DNA of 64,000 nt from Alcanivorax sp. REN37 (GCF_041102775.1 NZ_JBGCUO010000001.1:1860001-1924000), one strand, 5' to 3'. Shown: positions 46,592-56,517, counted from the first letter of the stretch. Translations and numbers: made by a program. The notes: generated from the letters alone by a model not told the origin.

Positions 46592-47722
46592 TCAGTACAT
46601 GTCTTTGGTGACGTCAGATTCGCTCACGCGGCCCCACAGCACCTTGTAAACCCAGGCGGTGTAGAACAGCACGATCGGCAGGAAGATTGCGGTGCAGATC
46701 AGCATGATCCATAGAGTGGTGTGGCTGGACGAACTGTCCCACACCATCAGACTGTGAGCCGGGTGGGTGCTGCTCGGCAGGATCACCGGGAACATGGTCA
46801 CGCCGACGGTGGCAATGATGCCGGTCACCGACAGCTTGGAGCCGATGAAGCTCCAAGCGCCACGGCGCGTGGCCAAACCGACCGCCGCCAGCAATGCCCC
46901 GAGCAGACCGGCCGCCGGCGCCAGCCACAGCAGCGGCATGTCGCGGAAGTTCTGCAGCCAGTAGCCAGCAGTCAGCGTCATTTCCTTACGCAGCGGGTTG
47001 CTGGGGCCGTGGGGGTCCATGGTGGTCAACAGCTGGTAACCGTCCATGTTGGCGATCCAAATGCCCCCGGCAGCGAACAGCACTATCACCGCCACCGCCG
47101 CCGCAACACCGTAACGGCGCGCGCGCTCCATCGGCTCACCATCCGCTTTCAACTGCAGATAAGTGGCACCGTGCATCACCAGCATCGACAGCGCCACCAA
47201 CCCGCACAGCAGTGCGAACGGGTTGAGCAGGCCGAAGAAGGAGCCGGTGTAGAACGGGCGCAGGTCAGTGTCGAAGTGGAACGGCACGCCCTGCAGCACG
47301 TTGCCGAGCGCCACGCCGAAGATCAACGGCGGCAGCACCCCGGCATAGCACAGCACCGCATCCCAGCGCGCCCGCCAAGCGGCGTCCGGTCGTTTGGAGC
47401 GGAACTTGAACGCCACCGGCCGCAGGATGAACGCCGACAGCACCAAGATCATCGCCAAGTAGAAACCGGAAAAAGTCACTGCGTACAGCGCCGGCCACGC
47501 GGCAAAAATGGCACCGCCGCCGAGGATCAACCACACCTGGTTGCCTTCCCAAACCGGACCGACAGTGTTGATCACCTGCCGCCGCTGGCCGTCGTTGCGG
47601 GCCACTGCGGGCAGCAGTGCTGCCACGCCCATGTCAAAACCGTCAGTGAGCGCAAAACCGATCAACAGGATGCCGATCAGGGCCCACCAGATCACGCGCA
47701 AGGTTTCGTAATCGAGCAACAT
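46592..47722 (-). CDS. cydB: Cytochrome bd ubiquinol oxidase subunit II
   Basis: 376-residue, eight- to nine-helix subunit pairing with CydA in the inner membrane. It starts MLLDYETLRVIWWALIGILL and has the GFDMGVAALLP motif. 11 bases separate it from cydA and 13 from cydX, so cydABX is one operon. Length and motifs are normal. Confidence 0.95.
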   Translation of the reverse strand: MLLDYETLRVIWWALIGILLIGFALTDGFDMGVAALLPAVARNDGQRRQVINTVGPVWEGNQVWLILGGGAIFAAWPALYAVTFSGFYLAMILVLSAFILRPVAFKFRSKRPDAAWRARWDAVLCYAGVLPPLIFGVALGNVLQGVPFHFDTDLRPFYTGSFFGLLNPFALLCGLVALSMLVMHGATYLQLKADGEPMERARRYGVAAAVAVIVLFAAGGIWIANMDGYQLLTTMDPHGPSNPLRKEMTLTAGYWLQNFRDMPLLWLAPAAGLLGALLAAVGLATRRGAWSFIGSKLSVTGIIATVGVTMFPVILPSSTHPAHSLMVWDSSSSHTTLWIMLICTAIFLPIVLFYTAWVYKVLWGRVSESDVTKDMY

Positions 47723-47733
47723 GGCAACCCTCC

Positions 47734-49299
47734 TCAGGCGTCGCTGGAGACAAGAACGGACGGCCGCTGTTCCACATCGTCGTGGTCAGGCTGCGGTCCC
47801 TTGCGGATATAGGTGATCATCAGGCGGATCTCGATCACCGCCAAGACCGTGTACAGCACCATGAAGCCGGCCAGCGAAATCAGCAGATCGGTCACGGTGA
47901 GCGAACTTACACCGAGGAAGGTTGGCAGCACCCCTTCGATGATCCACGGCTGCCGACCGTACTCGGCGACCAGCCAGCCTAGCTCCGCTGCGATCCACGG
48001 CAGCGGCAGCAGCAGCACGCCAACGCGGAGCGCCCAACGTGGAATGGTGCGCCGCAGCGAGGTGAAGTAGAACGCCGCGCCGAATACCAGGATGAAGAAG
48101 AAACCGATTGCCACCATGAAACGGAAGGCGAAGAACAGCGCCGCCACGTTCGGCAACATGTCGGAGACCGCCGCAGAAATTTGTGCGTCGGTGGCCTCAC
48201 GCGGGTCCGCGGTATACTGCTTGAGCATCAGCGCGTAACCCATGTACTGCTGGTTTTCCAAAAACGCCTGCCGCGCCGCCGGATCGTTAGGCGAGTGCTT
48301 TAAGGTCTCCAGCGCGTCGTAGGCCACCAAGCCGTCACGGATGTGCAGCTCAGACAGCTTCAGCAGATCGAGGATGCCGGGGATTTCTTTGTCCACACTG
48401 CGGGTGGCAATCAGGCCCATCATCCACGGCACGCGCACCTCGTAGTGGGTGGTCTGCGCCTCGCGGTCAGGCACGCCGAAGATGGTGAACGACGCCGGTG
48501 CGTCCTCGGTGTGCCACATGCCCTCAATCATCGCCAGCTTCATTTTCTGGTTGTCGGTAATCGCGTAGCCAGACTCGTCACCGAGCACCACCACTGACAT
48601 GGCGGACGCCAGACCGAAGGAAGCCGCGACTACTAACGAACGGCGCGCGATGTCAGTGTGACGGTTCTTAAGCAGGTAGTAGCAGCTGATCGCCAACACG
48701 AACACCGCACCGGTGACATAGCCAGCGGCCACCGTGTGCACGAACTTGGCCTGGGCCACCGGGTTGAACAGCACCTCGACGAAGTTGGTCACTTCCATGC
48801 GCATGGTGTCTGGATTGAACAGAGAGCCCACCGGGTTCTGCATCCAGCCGTTGGCAATCAGGATCCACAGCGCCGACAGGTTGGAGCCCAGCGCAACCAG
48901 CCACGTCACCATCAAGTGCTGCAAGCGGCTGAGTTTGTCCCAACCGAAGAAGAACAGGCCCACCAATGTGGCTTCGAGGAAGAACGCCATCAGGCCTTCA
49001 AGCGCCAGCGGTGCACCGAAAATATCACCGACATAGTGGCTGTAGAACGCCCAGTTGGTACCGAACTGGAACTCCATCACCACGCCGGTGGCGACGCCCA
49101 TGGCGAAGTTGATACCGAACAGAGTGCCCCAGAACTTGGTCATGTCCCGCCAGATCTTGCGTCCGGTCATGACATAGACGCTTTCCATGATGGCAAGCAG
49201 GAATGAGAGGCCGAGGGTTAGAGGAACGAAGAGGAAGTGGTACATGGCTGTCAGTGCAAACTGAAGCCGGGACAACTCCACCAGTGTGGCGTCGATCAT
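47734..49299 (-). CDS. cydA: Cytochrome bd ubiquinol oxidase subunit I
   Basis: 521 residues, the length of the long-Q-loop (E. coli-type) class. Haem ligands H21 and H188 align with E. coli H19 and H186, and the conserved glutamates E101 and E109 are present. It reduces O2 to water with ubiquinol without proton pumping, with high oxygen affinity. The ATG at 49299 follows GGGAGA; the longer frame upstream is not homologous. First gene of cydABX, divergent from cydDC. Confidence 0.96.
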   Translation of the reverse strand: MIDATLVELSRLQFALTAMYHFLFVPLTLGLSFLLAIMESVYVMTGRKIWRDMTKFWGTLFGINFAMGVATGVVMEFQFGTNWAFYSHYVGDIFGAPLALEGLMAFFLEATLVGLFFFGWDKLSRLQHLMVTWLVALGSNLSALWILIANGWMQNPVGSLFNPDTMRMEVTNFVEVLFNPVAQAKFVHTVAAGYVTGAVFVLAISCYYLLKNRHTDIARRSLVVAASFGLASAMSVVVLGDESGYAITDNQKMKLAMIEGMWHTEDAPASFTIFGVPDREAQTTHYEVRVPWMMGLIATRSVDKEIPGILDLLKLSELHIRDGLVAYDALETLKHSPNDPAARQAFLENQQYMGYALMLKQYTADPREATDAQISAAVSDMLPNVAALFFAFRFMVAIGFFFILVFGAAFYFTSLRRTIPRWALRVGVLLLPLPWIAAELGWLVAEYGRQPWIIEGVLPTFLGVSSLTVTDLLISLAGFMVLYTVLAVIEIRLMITYIRKGPQPDHDDVEQRPSVLVSSDA

Positions 49300-49673
49300 G
49301 CCGTTTTCTCCCACAGTGAGACGCGACGGTGCACCCGCTGATCCGGACACGGATGCAGCCGGAGGAGAGTTGTACCGTCCGCTGCGGCGCCACGCCATGC
49401 CGTGGATCAACTGTCGGCGAGAATAGCACCGTGCCGATCGGGTTTCACTTGCACTTTGGATGTTCGTCCCCATGGCACAGGCCGCGCCACCTTAGCCGCA
49501 GCCATCACCGCTAGGGTGCGGCAAAACGCCGCTGCTGACGCTTTCACCACCTGCGGCAACCAGCCGGCAGCAAAGGAAAGATGAGTCGCGGCGCTGGTGC
49601 GGCTACCATGGGCCTCCCTGCCTGGGGCCATGAGGCCGCAGTAACGCCGCTTACCAGGACGACCGCCAACTCG

Positions 49674-51350
49674 ATGCACGCACATTCTTCACCTGCACCC
49701 GACACGCCCCCGGCAACCGCGAAACAGTGGTTGCGCCAACAAGCCCTGCTGGCTGGCAACGCCCGTCACCGCTTGCGATGGCTGGCGTGCCTCGATGCAG
49801 TGTTCGCGGTGCTGCAGGCGGCACTGCTGGCGTGGCTGGCTGCCACCGTGGTCACCGGCGATGGCGCCATCCTGCAGCCGGCGCTGGCTTTGGCGGCGCT
49901 GCTGCTGGTACGGGTGGCGGCCGGTTCGGCACGCTCGCTCGCTAGCGCCACCGTGGCGGCGCGCGTCACCCGTGGCGTGCGCAGCGAGGTGGCGGAGGCG
50001 CTGTTGTACCGGCCGGCACGTGATGACGCGCCCGGCACACTGAGCACATTACTGCTGGAACACACCCGCGCCGTGGGCGCTTATCACGGCGGCTACGCGG
50101 TGCAGCAGTCGGTGGGCGGCGTTGCCACCATCTTGTTCCTGGCGGTGGCCTTCAGCGTCGATTGGGTCGTCGGGCTAGTGTTCCTGATCACCGCGCCGCT
50201 GATCCCGCTGTTCATGATCTTGGTGGGCACCGGCGCCCAACGGGCTGCTGACCAACAGCTACGCAGCCTTGAATTTCTCGGCGGCTATTTCATCGACCGC
50301 GTGCGCGGCGCCCTCACCCTACGTGTGTTCGGTCGCGAAAAAGCGGAAGTCGAAAGCGTCCACAAAGCCAGCGGCGCGTTCCGCGACCACACCATGAAAG
50401 TGCTGCGCATTGCCTTCCTCAGTTCGGCGGTGCTGGAGTTGTTCTCGGCCCTGGCCGTGGCGCTGGTGGCCGTGTATGTCGGCCTGCACCTGCTGGACTT
50501 GGTGGCCTTCGGCCCCGGCCCGTCGCTGACCTTTGGCACCGGCATGTTCCTGCTGGCGTTGGCGCCGGAGTTCTACCAGCCGCTGCGCCAGCTGGCAGCC
50601 GGCTACCATGAGCGGGCCGCCGGCATCGCTGCTGCGGACGCCCTTGCCCCGCGCTTGCAGCAACACGCCACTGACGCCCCGAGCCAGGCGCTATCGGCTG
50701 CTCCGGGGCTGACGCTGGAACAACTGGCGTTTACTCCGTCCGGGGCCGCAAAACCGTTATTTGAGCGACTGTCGCTGCAACTGTCTGCCGGCGAATGCTT
50801 GGTGCTGCGCGGCGACAGCGGTGCCGGCAAGACCACTTTATTGCGGCTGCTAGCGGGACTGCTGCCGGCCGACCGCGGCGACATCCGCTGGGATGACCTC
50901 CCTGCCAGCGCCGCCCTGCTCGATCAGGGCAGCCTCGGCTGGGCCGGCCAGCACCCATGGGTCGTGCCCGGTTCGTTGGCCGACAATCTGCGGCTGGCCG
51001 CTCCCGAGGCCGATGACGCGGCACTGCACACCGTCCTCGCTGCGGTGGCGCTGGACCGGCTGCCGCTGGGACTGTCGACGCCGGTCAGCGAGTTCGGCGG
51101 CGGGTTGTCTGGCGGCCAGTTGCGCCGTTTGGCGCTGGCACGTGCCCTGCTCAGCCCAGCGCCAGTGCTCCTGCTGGACGAACCCACCGCTGAGCTGGAC
51201 CCGCAGTTGGAACAACAGATCGTCGCCCACCTCGCGCGCCTCAAGGGTCAGCGTACGCTGGTGATCGCCACCCATTCCGAGCTGTGCGGCAGCATTGCCG
51301 ACCGCACGCTGTGGCTCCCGCTCAGCGAGGAGGACGTGCGCCATGTCTGA
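49674..51350 (+). CDS. cydD: Cysteine/glutathione exporter ABC subunit CydD
   Basis: 558-residue half-transporter: six-helix domain (about 20-310), then an ATPase with Walker A GDSGAGKTT, signature LSGGQLRRLALARALL and Walker B VLLLDEPTAELDP. CydDC exports cysteine and glutathione or supplies haem redox balance needed for cytochrome bd assembly. The ATG at 49674 puts KQWLRQQ where family members have their first helix; an ATG at 49581 has a better ribosome site but adds a 31-residue extension. Overlaps cydC by 8 bases. Confidence 0.92.
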   Translation: MHAHSSPAPDTPPATAKQWLRQQALLAGNARHRLRWLACLDAVFAVLQAALLAWLAATVVTGDGAILQPALALAALLLVRVAAGSARSLASATVAARVTRGVRSEVAEALLYRPARDDAPGTLSTLLLEHTRAVGAYHGGYAVQQSVGGVATILFLAVAFSVDWVVGLVFLITAPLIPLFMILVGTGAQRAADQQLRSLEFLGGYFIDRVRGALTLRVFGREKAEVESVHKASGAFRDHTMKVLRIAFLSSAVLELFSALAVALVAVYVGLHLLDLVAFGPGPSLTFGTGMFLLALAPEFYQPLRQLAAGYHERAAGIAAADALAPRLQQHATDAPSQALSAAPGLTLEQLAFTPSGAAKPLFERLSLQLSAGECLVLRGDSGAGKTTLLRLLAGLLPADRGDIRWDDLPASAALLDQGSLGWAGQHPWVVPGSLADNLRLAAPEADDAALHTVLAAVALDRLPLGLSTPVSEFGGGLSGGQLRRLALARALLSPAPVLLLDEPTAELDPQLEQQIVAHLARLKGQRTLVIATHSELCGSIADRTLWLPLSEEDVRHV

Positions 51351-53019
51351 AGCCCGCCAAGACCGCCGCTGGTTGCGGGAACTGTACCGTGAAGCCCGTT
51401 GGCCCCTGACCGGTGGCGCGCTGCTGGCATTGGTCACCGCCCTTGCCGGCACCACCTTGTTGGCCCTGTCGGGCTGGTTCATTGCCGCCGCCGCCCTAGC
51501 CGGACTCACTTCGGTGTCAGCGGCGGTGAGTTTCAATCTGCTGCAACCAAGCAGCGGCATCCGTGCGTTGGCCATTACCCGCACCGTGTCGCGCTATTTC
51601 GAGCGTCTGATCAGCCACAACGCCACCTTTACGGTGATGCAGAGCTTGCGCACACGACTGTTCGCGGCGCTGTTGGAACGCATCCCGGGACCGCTGTCGC
51701 GACTGAGTAGCGGTGAGCTGTTGGAACGTCTGCTGGGCGACGTTGAACGCTTGGAACAGGCCTGGCTGGGCCAGCAGCAACCGCTGCGCGTGGCACTGGC
51801 GATGGCGGTGGTACTGTTGGCCGTGGGCAGCCTGATGGTCGGTCCCGCCATGGCAGCGTTGATGCTGACGCTGATTGCACTCACCACGCTACTGCTGTGG
51901 CGGCTGAAACGCGCCGCGGCGCCGGCACTGGCGGCCGAGGCACGCCACCGCGACCGCGTGCGCAGCCAACTGATCCAAGCGCTACGCGGCCTGCCAGAGC
52001 TGATCAGCTTACGCCAACGGGCGCCGCTGCTACGTCAGTGGCACGGTCATTTTGATGCACTGGCGCAGATCGAAACCCGCCTCGCCGCGCGTCAGGCCGG
52101 CACCACGGTGTGGATTCAATTCATGGTGCAAGGCACCGCAGTGCTGCTGATGGCAGTGCTGGCCCGCCAGGTGCTGGCCGGCGAGCTGGCCGCCCCAATG
52201 GCCTTGGCGGCCACTCTGCTGGTGCTGGGTGCCGCAGAAATTTTGCAACCGCTCGCCGCCAGCGCGCAACGCATGCCAGCCACCGGCCAGGCGGTACGCC
52301 GCTTGCGTGAGATCGAGCAGAGCCCGGTGACACCGTCACCCTGCCTCGGCAGCGGCGTACCGCAACACCCGGACCGCTTATCCGTCAGCGGTTTGCAGTT
52401 TGCCTGGCCGAACAGTGCTCCGCTCTACGGCCCGCTCGACTTCAGCGTACGGCGCGGTACGCCGCTGGCACTGATCGGTGCCAGTGGCAGCGGCAAATCC
52501 ACGCTGCTGCACCAGCTGATGGGACTGCAAGCCGGCCACGGCGTCATTCAGCTGGATGATCTGGCGCAGCACGATGCTGACCCGCACGCGTGGCGAAATG
52601 CATTTTCCCTGATGCTACAGGGCCAGCATGTATTCACCGGCACGCTGGCCGAAAACTTGCGGCTGGCGCGCGCCGATGCCAGCGACGAACAACTGTGGTC
52701 GGTATTGGAGCAGGTAGAACTGGCCGAGCTGGTACGTGAGCGTGGCGGGCTGGATTTGTGGATCGGCCCGGAGGGCCTGCACCTGTCCGGCGGCCAGGGG
52801 CGCCGCTTGGCGCTGGCGCGTTTGCTACTACGCGATGCGCCCGTGGTACTGCTGGATGAGCCGTTGACCGGCCTTGACCAACGCACTGCGGCGCTGCTGA
52901 TGGAACGACTGCTGGCCGCCTTTGCTGACCGCATCCTGATCGTAGTCACCCACGATCCCCGCCATCAGGCGCTGTTTGAAAACAATGTGGTGCTGGCGGG
53001 CGATGGCTCGCTAGCTTGA
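51343..53019 (+). CDS. cydC: Cysteine/glutathione exporter ABC subunit CydC
   Basis: 558-residue partner of CydD with six helices, Walker A GASGSGKST, signature LSGGQGRRLALARLLL and Walker B VVLLDEPLTGLD. The two half-transporters form the heterodimer required for cytochrome bd. The ATG at 51343 has GAGGAGG upstream and overlaps the cydD stop. The stop lies in a strong hairpin. Confidence 0.94.
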   Translation: MSEARQDRRWLRELYREARWPLTGGALLALVTALAGTTLLALSGWFIAAAALAGLTSVSAAVSFNLLQPSSGIRALAITRTVSRYFERLISHNATFTVMQSLRTRLFAALLERIPGPLSRLSSGELLERLLGDVERLEQAWLGQQQPLRVALAMAVVLLAVGSLMVGPAMAALMLTLIALTTLLLWRLKRAAAPALAAEARHRDRVRSQLIQALRGLPELISLRQRAPLLRQWHGHFDALAQIETRLAARQAGTTVWIQFMVQGTAVLLMAVLARQVLAGELAAPMALAATLLVLGAAEILQPLAASAQRMPATGQAVRRLREIEQSPVTPSPCLGSGVPQHPDRLSVSGLQFAWPNSAPLYGPLDFSVRRGTPLALIGASGSGKSTLLHQLMGLQAGHGVIQLDDLAQHDADPHAWRNAFSLMLQGQHVFTGTLAENLRLARADASDEQLWSVLEQVELAELVRERGGLDLWIGPEGLHLSGGQGRRLALARLLLRDAPVVLLDEPLTGLDQRTAALLMERLLAAFADRILIVVTHDPRHQALFENNVVLAGDGSLA

Positions 53020-53029
53020 GCGAGCCATC
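53002..53029 (+). terminator. Perfect 11-bp hairpin spanning the cydC stop codon
   Basis: GATGGCTCGCT, a 6-base loop, then the exact complement. The TGA at 53017-53019 bridges loop and 3' arm. No T-run follows. Confidence 0.6.
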
Positions 53030-53715
53030 TGCTGAGGTTGGTGCCTGGAGTGCGGTCAATGCCGTTTACAGCGCCAGAGTGCGGATCGCGCAGGAGGCTG
53101 CAGCAGCTGACCTATCCTGCTGCTGCGAAGTCGCAGCCACAGACGGTGGAGTCAACGGATTGCGCACGCCTCATCGCCTCCGGCGATTCGACAGTGTGGC
53201 GGGTAACAGTGGCCAATAGTACGCGCCGCGTCATCGGCCAACGGCCAACGGCATTTTTTTGATGCGCTCTGCCGGTTGTGGCCTTCGCTCAAAATCTAAG
53301 CATCTAGAAACAAGAGGCGCCAAAGCGTGCTGCCGCTGGTTTTCTAGTCCTCAAGCTCTCCAATCCTCTGGTTCTGTGATCCTGTAGTCCTCTAGTTCCG
53401 TGGTTCCGTAGTTCCGTAGTTCCGTAGTTCCGTGATTCTGTGGTTCTGTGGTTCTGTGGTTCTGTGGTGGACAGGTAAACCACCCCCTCCTTCTGCGAGC
53501 AAATAGGTTGCTCAATCAGTGCGACAGTTTGCTCGCTCACACCCAGGTGACTCCATCCCTAGACCTGTCGAACTACCAGTGACAGAGAGATACCTGCGAA
53601 CAGCACGCCCATTCTCAGGATAGAGCCCGTGGCTTCGGCGCGAAGAGGTCCGCTCAATGATTCGCCGCCCCTGATTTCCACCGGTAACCCAAGCTGATTG
53701 CCTCGCAATCGACGC
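53020..53715. other. 696-base region without a convincing gene
   Basis: Short frames here lack start signals or family features. It contains the stop-codon hairpin, an ACGGCCAACGGCC-type short repeat near 53240 followed by a T-run, and the 8-bp tandem array at 53345-53464. GC falls in the middle of the region compared with its neighbours. I see no tRNA or IS element. Confidence 0.7.
53345..53464. repeat. 8-bp tandem repeat array (TRGTTCYG)
   Basis: About 15 units of 8 bases. The first three are degenerate; 12 clear units run from 53369 to 53464, alternating blocks of TGGTTCTG and TAGTTCCG. An open frame runs through it on minus but its protein is only a repeat read-through. Confidence 0.95.
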
Positions 53716-54369
53716 CTAGGCCTGCGTTCGCCCCGCCGCCAGCCACTCGCCGGCGACATCAACGAAGGGACGCTGCTGCAGCACAAATCCACCACTCTCA
53801 AAACGCTCGGCGGCTTCCCGGCACACCGCCAAAGCCGCATCGCGTTGGTCCAGCAACACCAGCGCCATCACAGCGCTGGCGATCAGGCCTGACTGATCGG
53901 CACTTTGTTGCAAGCATCCCGCGGCGAAATCTTCCAGATTAGCGCCGCTCACAATCGCCGCTCCGCACTGCTGTGCCTGCTGCAAGCAGGCCGCTGCCAT
54001 CTGCTGCGGATCAGCAAGCTCTGGCAGCACTGGGCTGCTTTGCTCCAAGGCCGGGCAAACCCAAGCGCCGGTGACACGGAAGGACAGCGGTTGCTGGTGG
54101 TTGTCCGCCAGACCCATCACATCCCAGAACAGTGGATCAAGAGCCATCGGCTTTAGCGTCACCACCAAGCGCGTAACCGCCTCGACGATGCCCACTTCCG
54201 GGCGGCAACACACTAGCCAGCCGTCTTGCTCCTTGAACAGGCTATCCTGCACCACCCGCCACTCACTGCCCTTGGCGACGCGACGTAAAGCCTTGACCAG
54301 CTCTCGGTGGTAGACGCGGCGCGCGGCCTGTTGTTCTCGGTTTAGGTGCAGGCCATGGTCAGGCGCCAT
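53716..54369 (-). CDS. Hypothetical protein, second gene of an unknown pair
   Basis: 217 residues, soluble, with two short low-homology halves: an N-terminal region with VVQDSLFKEQDGWLVCC and a C-terminal alanine-rich helical region (LLDQRDAALAVCREAAERF) that looks TPR-like. The ATG at 54369 shares one base with the stop of the upstream gene (TGATG), so the two are coupled. I do not recognise it. Confidence is in the gene, not a function. Confidence 0.65.
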   Translation of the reverse strand: MAPDHGLHLNREQQAARRVYHRELVKALRRVAKGSEWRVVQDSLFKEQDGWLVCCRPEVGIVEAVTRLVVTLKPMALDPLFWDVMGLADNHQQPLSFRVTGAWVCPALEQSSPVLPELADPQQMAAACLQQAQQCGAAIVSGANLEDFAAGCLQQSADQSGLIASAVMALVLLDQRDAALAVCREAAERFESGGFVLQQRPFVDVAGEWLAAGRTQA

Positions 54370-55061
54370 CAGTCGTCCTCTCTGCTATGCGCGGATGACT
54401 CCAGCTCACTGAGCGCGCGGCGATAACTGGCCACCAGGGCATTCGGGGCCTGCTCGCCGTGGTGCAAGAGGAACACGCGCAGCGCCTGCCGGTAGCCTTC
54501 ACGAAATTCAGGATTCGCAGGGCTGGCTTGCCACTGACGCCTAGCTTGTTCCACCGGTTGCTGGGCCTGGGTCATGGCGTAACGCCGGCCGAACTCAGAC
54601 TGCTCCGCCATGATCACCACGTTGCGCTCGAACCCCGGCACGTACTTCACCACGAATCGCTCACCCAGTGGCGGAATGGCCACAGAGCTGCTGAGCGGAT
54701 AAACGCTGGCACTGGTGGAGTCGAAACTGAACAGCACATCATCCCCCGAGGCGGTGGTCAGCACCCCTCGGTAGGCATTGATGAAGCGTTCATTGCGCTG
54801 GGATCCGGTCTGTTCCGAGGCCGTGATCACCGCACTGCCAACTGTGCCCGCAGCATTCAGGAACAAAGCGTTCACGGCTGACCCGGCGAACACATTGATC
54901 GAGCCAAGAACGAGACCAACCACCCCCAGTGACCACCAGCGGGTGTTGCCGGAGCGGAGACGCAGCAACCCGCCGATGACGAAGGCGATCGCGGCCAACA
55001 GCGCCAATGAAAGCAGGGAGTGGTTATTGAGGAAATAGAGTACAGCGGCAAGCAATGTCAT
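54369..55061 (-). CDS. Hypothetical membrane protein, first gene of an unknown pair
   Basis: About 230 residues with two N-terminal hydrophobic segments (FLNNHSLLSLALLAAIAFVIGG and SLGVVGLVLGSINVFAG) and a soluble C-terminal part. The latter contains YRGVLTTASGDDVLFSFDSTS and GERFVVKYVPGFERNVVIMAE, a compact beta-rich stretch, then helices. The start may be the ATG at 55061 or a GTG at 55091. No family recognised. Coupled by a one-base overlap to the next gene. Confidence 0.65.
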   Translation of the reverse strand: MTLLAAVLYFLNNHSLLSLALLAAIAFVIGGLLRLRSGNTRWWSLGVVGLVLGSINVFAGSAVNALFLNAAGTVGSAVITASEQTGSQRNERFINAYRGVLTTASGDDVLFSFDSTSASVYPLSSSVAIPPLGERFVVKYVPGFERNVVIMAEQSEFGRRYAMTQAQQPVEQARRQWQASPANPEFREGYRQALRVFLLHHGEQAPNALVASYRRALSELESSAHSREDD

Positions 55062-55626
55062 CCGTTTACGCAGCCTCCGGTGCGATGCCACCGACTTCCG
55101 CGTCTCGGAAGCCGACGCGGTACTGGCTCACCGGGCCCCTCGACTGACGCCCGCGCCTGCGGCAACACATTTACGCTATGGCTGCTTGGTGTCAGCGAGA
55201 TGACAACGGCCACTAGGTTGGGTGTCGCCCGCTTGAACCGAGTCGGAGTCGGAGTCCAGTGCTCATTCGCACAAAAGGTGGCGCAAGCGCCCAATAAGAG
55301 GAACTCTTACTGGCTCACCAGACTTCGTTAGCTTGCGCCATTGAAACTCGAATAAAACGCTTACCAGTTAGGATCATCTGCAAAGCCAGCTGATCATCTC
55401 GCCCCCACTCTCTGCTCTGCCCTCCGCGCTAGTAGAGCGGCCGCATGCTGCCCTTAAACCATGCTGCCGTTAAACCCACACCACTCACAGACTGCCCTTG
55501 TTTCACCGCTCAACCGCGCCCCCCAGTCACCGCCAATCTCGCCCGCCGCCACCCTGCTCTTGAAGCGCACCGCCCCGGCGTCTACACTTGCCGACCTCGC
55601 CGCCACCGCCTATCGGTACGGTCCGG
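55062..55626. other. 565-base intergenic region upstream of tRNA-Thr
   Basis: No gene seen. It holds a 16-base direct repeat, ATGCTGCCCTTAAACC at 55445-55460 and a one-mismatch copy at 55461-55476, and the tRNA promoter. Frames on either strand lack start signals. Confidence 0.65.
55560..55588 (+). promoter_or_regulatory. Sigma-70 promoter of the tRNA-Thr gene
   Basis: TTGAAG (55560-55565), 17-base spacer, TACACT (55583-55588), about 38 bases before the mature tRNA. Confidence 0.6.
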
Positions 55627-55702
<76 letters not shown>

Positions 55703-55783
55703 TTTCTAGTAGTTCTCTGCGTAAGCGCCCGCCAACCCTTGGGGTACAGATCGGGAACTGGGGTATATAAGCCAGCAATCAGC

Positions 55784-55805
55784 CCGACTTTACGTCGGTT
55801 TTCTT
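55784..55805 (+). terminator. Terminator after tRNA-Thr
   Basis: CCGAC/GTCGG stem with a TTTAC loop followed by TTTTCTTGTTT, 82 bases after the tRNA end. Confidence 0.6.
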
Positions 55806-55913
55806 GTTTCTGGCTTTCAGCTTTGTACTTCGCTCCCGCCGACCAGCCAAGCTAGTGACAAGGCGTTAGCATGTCGGTCAAAAGACCTGGACGCCTGCTC
55901 TGTGGGACAACAC

Positions 55914-56168
55914 ATGAATAAAGCATTATCTATCTGGCGCGCCCGCCTGTGTATGACGCAGCGTGAAGCGGCCACTGCATTAGGCGTAGCGCTCAATACA
56001 TATCAGCAGTGGGAATCCGGAAAGTCATGGAAGACCGGCAAACCGGTGTCCGCACCTCTTGTCGCGCTACTCGCCGCCGCCGCACTTGAGCACGGTCTGC
56101 AGCCGGTTACGGAAGATGGCGCACCGAAGCAGGATGGCGACGGCACGCCCGCTTACCCGCCCAGATAG
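55914..56168 (+). CDS. Small helix-turn-helix (XRE-like) protein
   Basis: 84 residues with an HTH near the N-terminus: MTQREAATALGVALNTYQQW, then ESGK, typical of XRE/Cro folds. The rest is a short hydrophobic helix and a proline/glycine-rich tail. The ATG at 55914 follows GGGA; a GTG at 55902 is an alternative. Such small regulators are common in mobile elements, and its place just after a tRNA gene suits that. No target can be seen. Confidence 0.65.
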   Translation: MNKALSIWRARLCMTQREAATALGVALNTYQQWESGKSWKTGKPVSAPLVALLAAAALEHGLQPVTEDGAPKQDGDGTPAYPPR

Positions 56169-56282
56169 TCATGAGATCTTGCCTCACTCACCACGCGTCA
56201 ACTCCAGGCCACAACTAACATCGCTGGAATAGTGGTTTTCGATGCTCTGGCTTGGAGCTCGCAGCACAGGGCGGCTTGCTAG

Positions 56283-56517
56283 ATGACAGTGCCACAACTG
56301 CTGGCCACTCCCCAGGATGCGGTCGTACTGCATGGGGGTGAGCGTTCTCGATTTTGGGCCAGCTGGGTGGCTCGCCATCGATCCGAAAGAACTACGCGGC
56401 GAGCACGGCTTCGACTACGCCAATATTTTCTGCAACCCTGACCGCGACAGCGCTTTGGCACCCGGCTGTTTCGCACGCCGGATCGAGGTAATCGCCCTTC
56501 CCCAGTTCGCACCCTAA
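56283..56517 (+). pseudogene. Remnant of an aminoglycoside 6-phosphotransferase/hydroxyurea kinase (APH(6)-like)
   Basis: Two frames together spell a piece of this kinase family. One frame (56283-56336) reads QLLATPQDAVVLHG; the next (from about 56344) reads VLDFGPAGWLAIDPKE, then GFDYANIFCNPD and FARRIEV up to a stop at 56517. The expected catalytic segment between HG and VLDFG (normally D-x-H-H-x-N) is missing, together with a frame change. The N-terminal two thirds and the C-terminus are absent, and an in-frame TAG precedes 56283. The gene is dead. Family named from memory of these motifs. Confidence 0.7.

Noticed and set aside
46721-47812. 363-codon open frame opposite cydB
   Set aside because: Shadow of cydB, composed mostly of H, Q, R and A, with no motifs.
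53345-53464. CRISPR array
   Set aside because: Units are 8 bases without spacers, so this is a simple tandem repeat.
53304-53540. 78-residue open frame through the 8-bp tandem array on the minus strand
   Set aside because: Its protein is only a read-through of the repeat (NHRTTESRNYGTTELRN-like), with no start signal and no family features.
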